Shown piece by piece: positions 13,379 to 25,093 of a stretch of 64,000 nucleotides of DNA (the first letter of the stretch is position 1; the number at the start of each line of letters is the position of its first letter). A program made the translations under genes and the position numbers. The stretch is from Notospermus geniculatus (Eukaryota > Nemertea > Pilidiophora > Heteronemertea > Lineidae): contig NMRB01001149.1 of the NCBI GenBank assembly GCA_002633025.1, positions 8,608-72,607 of the forward strand, read 5' to 3'. Below the pieces are notes generated by a model. It made no database searches. It worked only from the letters and a program-made list of their open reading frames with translations, and was not told the origin of the DNA.

Positions 13379-13607
13379 GCAACAACTCCTCGCGCTGTGC
13401 CCGGACTTGTCCGAAGGGTTTCCGAGCGAGGCCGAGGCAAATATGGGTCGCCCGAATGGAATAATACGGTAAACACAACGGTGCAATGATTCCAGCATGC
13501 CAACATCATAATACAACGTGTGATTGCCCGTGTATAGTAGTGTTAGAATTCCGCATGGGAATTTCGTGTAACAGCACTCCATGATCCACAAGCGGAATTC
13601 TAACACT

Positions 13608-14917
13608 ATTCTTCCGGCAAAAGCTTGCAACATGAGTGCAGTCAGCAATAATGCAGTCGGTTTTTGCGGAAAATTTACGCGTTCATCGTAGCATCGAACG
13701 AGACAAATCATCCCGTCATTCAGCATTTGGACAGCGTTGTAGATTTGAAATCGTAAACGTGATAAATTTCATGTAATAATTTACAAATAGGCATGTGCTG
13801 CTTCATTTTTAGATGCGTTGTGAAAGAATATCTCCTTCATTCATAGATAGTTGAGTCATGAGAGTGGTGATGTCGTTGTTGGTTGGAGGGTGTCTAAAAA
13901 GAAAATATTTTATCAGTAAAGCAACCGCATTTCTTTTCATCTCCTTTGAATAACGTGATCATAAATTTCACTTTTTTCTTTTTCTTTTTTTAACGCGATG
14001 CGTTTTGGCAGAAATATCTCAGTTGCTTTCGCACTGATATCCGTTTTTCTAGGTAAGAGTGAGTGTGACGTGCATAAAATAAACAGGCCTGGCTCATCAT
14101 CTAGATCTATAAACAACTTTAGATTTATTCATATTAATACATGTAACAGCTTGTTGTCATATGAGAATCAGTGCTAATTCATCCCATAGTTGGCTCCGTT
14201 AAAATTGTCAGCGAACAAAGGTAGGCTTTCCCAATAATGCACGATTTAAATTAATTTCATCAGTGACATCATCATTGCGAAATTAGGGCACAGTGTTCAT
14301 TATTATACTCTCACCATTGACATGTTCGCAGCTCACAAAGCATATAAATTATTCTACAATCATATCAAACAGCTGCAACCAGTATTCAACGTTGAATGGC
14401 AACCTCTATTGAACTGGGTCAGTGTACCTTCATACGCGCCGTGCCATGGAATGTTCACTATCAGTGTGGTATTCTCAGGTAAATGGTCTACATCAACTAC
14501 GACATCCAGCTGCAAATTGGCAACATCAAACCGAGGAAGCCAGTTTCCAATAGAAACGATTAGACGCTGAACGGGAGCCGAGTGGAGACGCTCGAGTCAT
14601 GTCAATACACGTATATCAAGTGACCGGCTGTCCCAACACGTGTTTCTTCCATGTACCAACTGATATGACACATTTTCAATCAATTTCAACTATGCATTGA
14701 ACTTAGGAGTGACACAGTGAGTTGATCAGGCCTTCAGGACAAGGAAGTCGTGTGTTTGTTATAGATTGTGAAGTTATGCTTTGATGAATTTAGCGGATAC
14801 TTGCCATATTTGTTGAGATAACATAAGTTGACCTCAGAGGATACGGAGGCAGTGCTGTGGCACAAAGTTTACCCTAGAGGATACAGAAAGTTGCGGCACA
14901 GTCGTACCTCGTTAAAT
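13608..14917. other. No supported gene; one weak candidate exon pair
   Basis: No repeat boundary is clear here. A short frame with a hydrophobic N-terminus followed by a donor-like site (13998-14052), and a joinable frame at 14332-14478, are described under findings as unproven. Confidence 0.5.
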
Positions 14918-17141
14918 GATCAAAAAATCAGTACATGGTGGTGACCTATCCAATTATCGGATAGACAAGTGAGTGGTCGATTGATACAGAGTTCTGTGCT
15001 AGGAGAGTGCGAGTGAAATTACCACAGCGGTGCTGTTAGTTTAGTACAAATATCTCGAACAGAACACAGGGATATTCGGTCTGTTACCGACGAATGTAAT
15101 CCTAGAACAAGAGGGACACTGTTTCTAGTTCAATTAATCAATTTCTATTTATAAGTGTCTGGTGTCGATTATTCTTTCCGGATATGTTTTTTCTGCGGGA
15201 CTTCTGTACAGCGATGTTATAGGTTTTTTATTATATAGTTAGGATTAAAATAACAGATCTTTGGGATATATATAATACACAGTGAAGCATTATTTTGGAT
15301 ACCTCCTTTAAATAATCGACACCCACGTCGTATGAGCGTCTTCCGAAAGCAGTGAACTGTGCAGAATGAACTAGAGCTGCAAGGTAGGTCGATAGCTTTA
15401 AAATGTATCTGTGATTGTCTTGCCCAGCATGGGGGCAATTCCCTGACTTAATACTACTGAATCGTCCCTCGGCCATGTCGGTGGAAACTGGGTGAGTGGG
15501 TCACTCAGTTCCCGCGGCTGATCATCAGTAGGTCGTTTATTGTCATCTGAGCATCCTTGCGGTATAAAAGAGATTAAACAAATGGCATCGCTTTACCTGA
15601 AAATACAAAGCTCAGGTGAACGAATTACCTGGATACACTGGATGTGGAGAAGATAATTAGGTTAGCAGCCGATTTCTTTTCCGAGTTGGTCGAGCTCCTT
15701 TGAGCAACTTTTTTTCAAACGATACCTACCCTGGTTCTTTTAATGTGGGCGCCAGCAGAAATAGATCGTGCCTTCCATCTGTATTAGAATTTTTTTTGAA
15801 GCAGCATCCACTGATTCAGTCGGCTCCCAAAATCCTAAAAGCCAGAGATTGGAGACGTGCCGTACGTTATTCTTGGTATGTCAAGTACAGTACGTTGCAC
15901 AATTGACCTACCTTTATCCGCGTACCTCCCGCGTACGTCAAGCGGAAAGTACGCTTCAGTTCATTGTGTATGGTACGGTGCGTCACGCGTCTCTTCTGCG
16001 TGACGTCCGCGCACCACGGGTGGATGACGTTACGTCTTCACTGCGTGCCTTCCAAGCGGGCGTGCGACGTCCGCGGAAGATACGGAGACGGTACGCACAT
16101 GACGGTGCATGTGGTGCGCGGAAGGGAGGTCAATTGTGCCACGTACTGTATACATGAGTGCCTTCGTACATCGTACAAGCTGTACATGTACCATTGTCAA
16201 AAACTACCGGACCAGTTTGGGACATGTGATGGGGGGCCTACAGTATATACACGTACATTACATAGTAAATATCCTGACTTTCGAATTCAAAATGATTTTG
16301 ATTTTTTACCAAAAAAAGCACCCGAGTAAACTACCTGCACAGAAATCAGGCTTACAGCACATAAAAAAATAATTTGTAATATAGTGTCCTCAGTCATGTC
16401 TGTCAGGAAAGCTAGGCATCGGATAGTCATGTATAGCAACGCGTCTCAAAAAACGTACGTTATTTATATCATAAAGTACATGTAGGCCTACACTAGACAT
16501 TACACATGTATGCACTTATTCTGCATCATTGCGAAAAAATTGACTAAAATATGACTAAATATAGAACAGTTCCTGCTCGCCATATTCCTTCATGTTTTAC
16601 ATGAAAGAACTTGACGTTCCAAAGATGACATTCTGTGACCTGACCCCACATTCAACTTACATTATCCAGATAATTTACCTCGGGTACATATACATGATAT
16701 CTTTATCTCACCGTTCGATACCCTCAATTGATTAACCAAGGCTATTTTGATAGGCACATACTGTTGACAAATATAGTCACAGACAGGTCAGGACAGTATT
16801 TGATTTACTGCTGGGTCAGTTTAACAGTTGTTGATATGTCGATATAGGCTATATGTACAAAAGAATAACAGTAAATTATGATAACTACCAAAATGACTAA
16901 CTGGTTTCACTACAAAAGCGCGGCGGTTGACGCTAACGGTAATAAATCGCATTTTATGCGACTTTGTCGCGCTTTTAGCGTCACCGAAGCGAGAAATAGG
17001 CCTGACATGAAGAAGGTGTGGAACATTCCTGCCACAATTAATTCAACCTTCATTCAAATCTACAGCGGAAACTGCTGATAAATGAAAAGTCCTGAAGAAC
17101 TAGGTGCCAGTGTGTTCCCGATCTGAGATATCCATGATTTG
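14918..17141. repeat. Direct duplication, copy 1 (2.2 kb)
   Basis: It begins GATCAAAAAATCAGTACATG and ends ATCTGAGATATCCATGATTT, and is followed by a single N (17142) and copy 2. No gene is recognised in it. Short inverted repeats with CGTACG and ACGTC words lie near 15840-16110. Confidence 0.9.
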
Positions 17142-17142
17142 N

Positions 17143-19486
17143 GATCAAAAAATCAGTACATGTGTGGTGACCTATCCAATTATCGGATAGACAAGTGAGT
17201 GGTCGATTGATACTGAGTTCTGTGCTAGGAGAGTGCGAGTGAAATTACCACAGCGGTGCTGTTAGTTTAGTACAAATATCTCGAGGAGAACACAGGGATA
17301 TTCGGTCTGTTACCGACGAATGTAATCCTAGAACAAGAGGGACACTGTTTCTAGTTCAATTAATCAATTTCTATTTAAAAGTGTCTGGTGTCGATTATTC
17401 TTTCCGGATATGTTTTTTTCTGCGGGACGTCTGTACAGCGATGTTTTAGGTTTTTTATTATATAGTTAGGATTAAAATAACAGATCTTTGGATATATATA
17501 ATACACAGTGAAGCATTATTTTGGATACTTCCTTTAAATAATCGACACCCACGTCGTATGAGCGTCTTCCGAAAGCAGTGAACTGTGCAGAATGAACTAG
17601 AGCTGCAAGGTAGGTCGATAGCTTTAAAATGTATCTGTGATTGTCTTGCCCAGCATGGGTGCAAATCCCGAACTTAAAACTACTGAATCGTCCCTCGGCC
17701 ATGCCGGTGGAAACTGGGTGAGTGGGTCACTCAGTTCCCGCGGCTGATCATCAGTAGGTCGTTTATTGTTATCCGAGCATCCTTGCGGTATAAAAGAGAT
17801 TAAACAAATGACATCGCTTTACCTGAAAATATAAAGCTCAGCTGAACGAATTACCTGGATACAGTGGATGTGGAGAAGATAATTAGGTTAGCAGCCGATT
17901 TCTTTTCCGAGTTGGTCGAGCTCCTTTGAACAACTTTTTTTTAAACGATACCTACCCTGGTTCTTTTAATGTGGGCGCCAGCAGAAATAGATTGTGCCTT
18001 CCATCTGTATTAGAATTTTTTTTGAAGCAGTATCCACTGATTCAGTCGGCTCCCAAAATCCTAAAAGCCAGAGATTGGAGACGTACCGTACGTTATTCCT
18101 GGTATGTCAAGTACAGTATGTTGCACAATTGACCTACGTTTATCCGCGTACATTCCGCGTACGTCACGCGGAAAGTACGCTTCAGTTCATTGTGTATGGT
18201 ACGGTGCGTCACGCGTCTCTTCTGCGTGACGTCCGCGCACCACGGGCGGTTGACGTTACGTCTTTACTGCGTGCCTTCCATGGCGGCGCGCGACGTCCGC
18301 GGAAGATACGGGGACGGTACGCACATGACGCTGCATGTGGTACACGGATGGTGCGCGGCGCGGAAGGGAGGTCAGTTGTGCAACGTACTGTATACACGAG
18401 TGCCTTCGTTCATCGTACAGGCTATACATGTACTCATTGTCAAAAACTACCGGACCAGGGGCCATATTTATGAAGCCTTCGCAACTTTGCCTTCACGCAA
18501 ATCTATTGTAAAGCAGTCAGTCAACAATAGGGCATGTGCAGCCAAATAATAGATTTACGTGAACGCAAAGTTGCGAAGACCTCATAATATGGCCCCAGTT
18601 TCGGACATGTGATGTTGGCCTACAGTATATACACATACATTACATTGTAAATATCCTGACTTTCGAATTCAAAATGATTTTTGATTTTTTAACAAAAAAA
18701 GCACCTGAGTAAACTACCTGCACAGAAATCAGGCTTACAGCACATAAAAAAATAATTTGTAATATAGTTTCCTCAGTCATGTCTGTCAGGAAAGCTAGGC
18801 ATCGGAGTCATGTATAGCAACGCGTCTCAAAAAACGTTCGTTATTTATATCATAAAGTAGGCCTACACTAGACATTACACATATGTATGCACTTATTCTG
18901 CATCATTGCGAAAAAATTAATATGACTAAATATAGAAAAGTTCCTGCTCGCCATATTCCTTCATGTTTTACATGAAAGAACTTGACGTTCTAAGGATGAC
19001 ATTCTGTGACCTGACCCCACATTCAACTTACATTATCCAGATAATTTACCTCGGGTACATATACATGATATCTTTATCTCACCGTTCGATACCCTCAATT
19101 GATTAACCAAGGCTATTTTGATAGGCACATACTGTTGACAAATATAGTCACAGACAGGTCAGGACAGTATTTGATTTACTGTTGGGTCCGTTTAACAGTT
19201 GTTGATATAGGCTATATGTACAAAGAATAACAGTAAATTATGATAACTACCAAAATGACTAACTGGTTTCATTACAAAGCGCGGCGGTTGACGCTAACGG
19301 TAATAAAACGGTAATAAAGCGCTTTCAGCTTCACCGAAGCGAGAAATAGGCCTGACATGAAGAAGGTGTGGAACATTCCTGCCACAATTAATTCAACCTT
19401 CATTCAAATCTATAGCGGAAACTGCTGATAAATGAAAAGTCCTGAAGAACTAGGTGCCGTTCCCGATCTGAGATATCCATGACTTG
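17143..19486. repeat. Direct duplication, copy 2 (2.3 kb)
   Basis: Nearly identical to 14918-17141 with scattered substitutions and small indels. The one large difference is a 137-bp fold-back insertion at 18459-18595. Two alleles placed in series is the simplest explanation. Confidence 0.9.
18459..18595. mobile_element. Fold-back MITE with empty-site proof, TSD CAG
   Basis: Copy 1 reads GGACCAGTTTGGGAC. Copy 2 reads GGACCAG, then the element (GGGCCATATTTATGAAG to ATATGGCCC), then CAGTTTCGGAC. CAG is therefore the duplicated target (18456-18458, 18596-18598). Confidence 0.92.
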
Positions 19487-19522
19487 CCTGGAGATAGGCC
19501 AACGTGTTGGCTTCTGGTAAAT

Positions 19523-20803
19523 ATCGGGTGATTAAAAAAAAACGTTCCGAACTTTAAAGGTTAATAAATTTCTTTACAATTAACGTATGACCCCCCCCCC
19601 CCCCCCCCCACTCAGGGGTCAATCGTACTGCATGCTCGTTCCAATTTTCTCAGGCATTTCAGGAAAAGGCGTCATTTTCGGCAGCACTGTTCGGGAAAAA
19701 ATTCCCGAAAAACACTTAAAATAGGGGTACTTTGAATGACTTTTCTCCCGAAAAATTCTTAAAAAGGGGGCCAAAAGGTTCTCTTCCCGAAAATATAATA
19801 AAAAGGGGTATGAACTTCCTATTTTCAATGAAAAAGCTTAAGGGGGATGAAAATCCCTTGGTTCCTTCAATTAGTGTGTCTAACTGCATGAAAAACCCCG
19901 AAAAAGGGGTGAAAATATCTTGGTTCCATTAGCGAGTCTAATTGGATGAAAAAAAGCCCGCAGAAAGGGGTGGAAAATTTCCCTTGATTCCTTCCAGAAG
20001 GGGCTTCTTTTCAAATTTAGGAACAAGTATGTGTACCCTAAAATTAAGGAGTGGGGGAGGGGGCGTATGACATTGCCACTTGGCAGGGACCAACAAACAC
20101 GCAATCTGGGGAAATTTGCCTAATCTCATTCATCTACCTAGCAAACTTCCTAAATTATGACAAAAAGTATCACATCACTGTCTGAAAAATGCAATATCCA
20201 GCACAGTGCAAGTCGCCTGCAAATGGTACATGCCAATCAAATGTCGTCTGGGGTCACCCGTCTCTACCCTGTTGCCGATATAGCGTCTTTTTCTGCTCCT
20301 CGTGATGTCTAGACACATTATGCCATGGCAAAACCAAACATTTTGTTCTGTCATGTCAGTTGAATTGGGTATCTTGCTCGTTTAATAACAATAACATGGT
20401 TTTCAGCGCTGTAGACAAGGAGTTTTTCCACAAAACACGATTTGATTAAGTTAATCAAATCGTGTTTTGTAGGAAACGGGTGGTCAGGGGCGGGTACGTA
20501 TCGTACGGGAGGGGGGACAGGGAACGTACCGTACGGGAATTTAGAAAGGTAGCATCATGGAAAACGTGTGTGAGGGCGCAATGTCTACATTAATTACAAA
20601 GAAATAATTTTGTTAACCCTTAGGGCCGTATGCACCAAACGAAGATTATCTTGAACTCAAGTTGAGCCACAACTTTTCCATTGTCACATCATGCCCTGGC
20701 AAACCTGAACAATTGAAAAGTTGTGGCTCAACCAGAGTTCAAGATAATCTTCGTTTGGTGCATACGGCCCTTAAAGTTCGGAACGTTTTTTTAATCACCC
20801 GAT
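19523..20803. mobile_element. Larger inverted-repeat element hosting a nested MITE
   Basis: Inverted ends ATCGGGTGATTAAAAAAA / ATCACCCGAT continue through CGTTCCGAACTTTAAAGG. The interior carries a C-run (19592-19609), purine-rich AAGGGG sequence and a 41-bp hairpin at 20430-20470. No transposase ORF is seen. Confidence 0.75.
20623..20770. mobile_element. Fold-back MITE nested in the right end of a larger element, TSD TTA
   Basis: The element runs GGGCCGTATGCACCAAACGA to its complement, flanked by TTA (20620-20622, 20771-20773). It splits the right inverted repeat of the 19523-20803 element: removing it and one TTA restores TTAACCCTTAAAGTTCGG. Confidence 0.88.
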
Positions 20804-20825
20804 ACATGTACATGTAAAAGACAAT

Positions 20826-21535
20826 GGCCCGTATTCTAGAACGTTCCTTGAGCTCTAAGGGAGCCTTTAAGTCAACCTTTAGCTAAATTTTATTTCAAGG
20901 GCCCGGATTCTAAAGCCCTCACTTAAATAGGCCTAAAGTAGGCTTCCTTTAGTGAGGGGTTCCTTTACTAAAGGCTCATTTGACAAATGGTATTCAAGAA
21001 CCACACTTTAACTCCGCTTGTGTTAAGGTCGTCCTTTACCACAAAGTTGGTAAAGGCAACCTTTAAATAAGGGACACTTTCTCCAAGGCTCCCTTTATAC
21101 TCACAAATTATCTGTAGTAACCGGACGATGTCAATTTTCTTGAAACGACTCAACCTTTGATAAAAGGAAGGTACCCAAAAGCCTCCTTTGACCCGCGAAA
21201 AGGTTGGTTCTTGAAACGCGCTTGGCGGTTGAGGTAATCACCCATCGGTAAGGTAGAAGAGATCCTCAGAAAAAAGCATTGCACGTTGGCATGTTTGGCT
21301 TGTAAAGGAAGACTAAAGGACAGTCCAGACCAACCTTCGTTTAAAGGCCTCCTTAAGGTAAAATAAAGCATTTTCTGTAATGAAGGAAGGTTCTTGAAAC
21401 GACCCAACCTTTGCCGAAGGAGGGTACCTAAAGGCATCCTTTGACCCGAGAAAAAGGTTGGTTCTTGAAATAAAATTTAGCTAAATTGACTTCAAGGCTT
21501 CCTTAGCGCTAAAGGAACGTTTTAGAATACGGGCC
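20826..21535. mobile_element. 710-bp fold-back with GGCCCGTATTCTA ends
   Basis: The ends GGCCCGTATTCTAGAACGTT and complement enclose many inverted AAAGG/CCTTT blocks (for example CCTTTGACCCG, AAGGTTGGTTCTTGAAA twice). A nested GGGCCCGGATTCTAAAG start is visible at 20900. It is non-coding. Confidence 0.8.
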
Positions 21536-21709
21536 TATGTCTTAACTGTGGCACATGACTATATCATTTGTTCAACACAAAAGATAAGCATCACACTTTG
21601 ACTATAAGTATGTTTATGAATATGGGCTCAGGCATCGCAAACGATACTAATCGCCTCCCATCTTCTCAACTACCACAGATTAGGCGAGATCGGTTTGGTA
21701 TTGTTTGAT

Positions 21710-22105
21710 AATAGTCTGACGAAACCCGAAGTACGAAATACGACATTGGGCTTCATTTCCATGACGTAATGTACAAGTCATTTTGACGAACCCTTGACGA
21801 ACATTAACAAGGGTTCATCAAAATGACAAACGTGGACTTGACATTTTGACGAACCCTTGTTTATGTTGGTCAAAATGACGAACATGGACTTGTCATTTTG
21901 ACGAATTTAGATACTCAGTGTGGTGATAATGAAAACGAACCTAAGTTCGTCATTTTGATGAAGAAAAGTTTTTCAGTGTGGTGGTACCACAAATATCGCC
22001 TGCAGCAAGAGCGTCGTTCGACAGCGTATGACGTTAGACCGATACAGTTTTATATTAAACTTTAAAATGTATCTTTCGTTTCCACTTCGTAGATACGAAG
22101 TGGGT
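21710..22105. mobile_element. Broken copy of the CGAAGTACGAAATACG family with a CATTTTGACGAA insert
   Basis: The left part has CGAAGTACGAAATACGACAT and the right part has TAGACCGATACAGTTTTATA. Between them, 21778-21962 holds about six copies of CATTTTGACGAA-type words in both orientations. Confidence 0.65.
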
Positions 22106-22285
22106 TTTTGCACATGTTCTGTGGAAATCATACTGAATTACATGGAACCAAAATGAAACTACGTGAATCCGAACACCTGGACACCCTGAATTATGCATTT
22201 ACATGAATATGCACTGCATGCCCTCAAGTCATGACATATTCAACGAGACATCATGACAGAATGCAATACTGACGAGACGTCGACA

Positions 22286-23321
22286 TAGGCCCCTTTTACA
22301 CTACGTGTTTTCAACCGTGCTCGACCCGGGTCGAGCACGGCGCGGCAAAAAAGGTGATTGTGTAAATGGGTTGGCACGGCACAACTGGGCTCGGCACGGT
22401 GCTACTTTCATCCGGGCCGAACCCTCCAACAGGAGGTGGGTTCGACCCGGGTCGAGCACGGTTCCGCTGGAAAACTGCACAGTGTAAACACGCTACTGGG
22501 CTCGGCCCACTTGAATGACTCGCCTTTAGTGAATGCGCATGCTCATTTATCGGCCTTGAACTCAATACGTCATTGCCGCGAATGATCATGGGCGCAGCCA
22601 TATTGAAAATGACGGAGATTTCGTACCTCCACAGAAAGGAGAGCCGGCGATTCAGATATTGGCGCGGTTTTCATGGTGCAGTGTAAATGGGGTAAAATGC
22701 TCTTTCTGAGGCGGGCCTGGCCCGGGTCGAGCACGGCACGGTTCNNNNNNNNNNNNNNNNNNNNNNNNNNNNNNNNNNNNNNNNNNNNNNNNNNNNNNNN
22801 NNNNNNNNNNNNNNNNNNNNNNNNNNNNNNNNNNNNNNNNNNNNNNNNNNNNNGAACCGTGCCGTGCTCGACCCGGGCCAGGCCCGCCTCAGAAAGAGCA
22901 TTTTACCCCATTTACACTGCACCATGAAAACCGTGCCAATATCTGAATCGCCGGCTCTCCTTTCTGTGGAGGTAGGAAATCTCCGTCATTTTCAATATGG
23001 CTGCGCTCATGATCATTCGCGGCAATGACGTATTGAGTTCAAGGCCGATAAATGAGCATGCGCACTTCACTAAAGGCGAGTCATTCAAGTGGGCCGAGCC
23101 CAGTAGCGTGTTTACACTGTGCAGTTTTCCAGCGGAACCGTGCTCGACCCGGCCGTCCGGGTCGAACCCACCTCCTGTTGGGGGGTTCGGCCCGGATGAA
23201 AGTAGCGCCGTGCCGAGCCCAGTTGTGCCGTGCCAACCCATTTACACTATTACCTTTTTTGCCGCGCCGTGCTCGACCCGGGTCGAGCACGGTTGAAAAC
23301 ACGTAGTGTAAAAGAGGCCTA
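22286..23321. mobile_element. ~1-kb palindrome with central 109-N gap
   Basis: Left arm 22286-22744 and right arm 22854-23321 are near-perfect reverse complements, from TAGGCCCCTTTTACACTACG to CGTAGTGTAAAAGAGGCC. The inner ~180 bp are identical. Each arm also contains a perfect short palindrome CGTGCTCGACCCGGGTCGAG. It is probably a giant fold-back element; the N gap falls exactly at the symmetry axis. Confidence 0.85.
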
Positions 23322-23686
23322 TGACGTCAGCGTCAACGCCGATCACAACTTTTCGTGGAGTCTCCATATCCTGATAAACTCAACGATCTATGTACAGGCA
23401 TTCTCATTTCTTAATGGCTTTTTCTTGTTGTCTTACGAGGCAGCCTCTGCTGAGAATCTTGTCACGCCAGCGTCTACGACCGAGCCAAGTTTTGTAGCAA
23501 GCCATCCACTAGGGCTGCCTGAGATATACTTGCTATTAATATGTGAGTGCATGTTGGAAAAACCTAGACACTCATCGACATGCACTTGAGTCTAGATAGT
23601 ATATTTGTTTCTAGAACCTGTATATTTTCTCACGTGATGTTTGCCAGGGTTTGACGCCTGTAAGTTCTATCTCATTTGTTCAGATT

Positions 23687-24002
23687 CTTCATCTTCGATA
23701 ATCGAAGGCCAATCTGCTCACCACTGCGTTACATCGCACATCACCCTTCGAGAAATTGACCGGTCCGCGGCGAATGCGCTGCCTCTCGAAGAGGAGGCCA
23801 ATCAGAACCGGTGTTGTAAAATTTGAATCGTGGTAGTGGTAGCCGAAGACCCGATATAAAATGCAATATGATTGGTCGACCGGTAAAGTTGGCATCGTGC
23901 CAAGATACGCCGCAGACTGGTCTATTTCTCGAAGGGTGATGTGCGATGTTACGCAGTCATGGCAGTGGTGAGCAGATTGCCCTTCGATTATCGAAGATGA
24001 GA
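23687..24002. mobile_element. Fold-back element
   Basis: Arms of about 75 bp begin TCTTCATCTTCGATAATCGA and end with its complement. They share AATCTGCTCACCACTG and GATGTGCGATGT words. Confidence 0.8.
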
Positions 24003-24700
24003 TTCTTAAGCTGAACTTCCAACATAAAGGGCCCAAACTCTGTAGGCCCTATTGGCCCCTACTTATCCATTAAACATTCAAGTTCTCTGCTGAACAACTT
24101 CGTAAATTCAGCCGCGTATGCCGTAAATTCATGCAGCCGATTAAAATCACCCGATGTGCGATATCCCGCATGTGAAAGCTGCTGTGAGCCTTATACATGA
24201 CTTATCTAGTGCAGATCAGAAACTGGTGTGGTTCAACATCGCTCATCTATCTATTGTTGATGACAGCGATATTGTTCATTGAATTAACCGCGTGCATGCA
24301 GTACATCTACAACGCTGCATGTCAGCTACTCCAGGAAATAGATGCAACTGCATATGGCTGCACCTGGCAGCCTGGCCGATAATCGTATGTTGACCCTCAT
24401 CACGTCTGTTTTCCTTTCCAATGATGAGCCTGATTGAGGCCGAATCGGTAATTGTCGTCCTGGGTATAACATGTCGTCCCACAAAACTATACTAGTATAT
24501 ACCTTGGGTATAGTTCGATCTACAAAATTATACCCAGGATTCCGATTGGATACAGCACCTGAAGACGAGATTGTCGAAAAACATGGCGGTGAAAGTTCCC
24601 GAGGAAGATTTTCAGCGCTATATTTGGCATCAACTTCTCTGTACAACGAAACTGTATTCGTGTCCAAGGGTGAGGAGACAAGGAACTAGTGCAACCAATC

Positions 24701-25093
24701 TGATTAAACATGGCTGCGCCCATGAAACGCATGTGATGAACGAATGAGTCTGAGGGAAAATTTACCTTTTTAGCACGGTAGGAACGACTATCCATGGTCA
24801 CCGATTGCTGGAATAAGCCGATTGTACAATAGCACTTACATTTTGTGCCATGGATTAGGTCACTTCCGACCAGGGAGTCGAAGTTCAGCCAGACGGTCGA
24901 TCCTGATACAGGCCCAATACAATTCCACTTTATTTCATCAGAGATCCACCTCCAACGGCCAGGCTCGATCGCTTCTACATATCACTCGGTGAAAACCACG
25001 ATAAAACGTGTTAAAAAAGGTAACATTTCCCTCGGGCTATTTCGTTCCTTGTTCGTTCATCATGCGTTTCATGGGCGCAGCCATGTTTAATCA
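24701..25093. mobile_element. Fold-back element
   Basis: Ends TGATTAAACATGGCTGCGCC and complement; the next arm block is ATGAAACGCATGTGATGAAC. The interior is non-coding. Confidence 0.8.

Noticed and set aside
13124-13726. 200-codon open frame on the minus strand
   Set aside because: It crosses a G-run repeat (poly-Pro translation) and a hairpin, has no domain, and overlaps open frames on the other strand.
15964-18549. Repeated 110-160 codon frames in the two duplication copies
   Set aside because: They arise from GC-rich ACGTC/CGTACG inverted repeats. Small indels between the copies change the frames, so there is no sign of protein constraint.
22671-22927. Identical 84-residue frames on both strands
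   Set aside because: A trivial result of the palindrome; half of the residues are undefined across the N gap.
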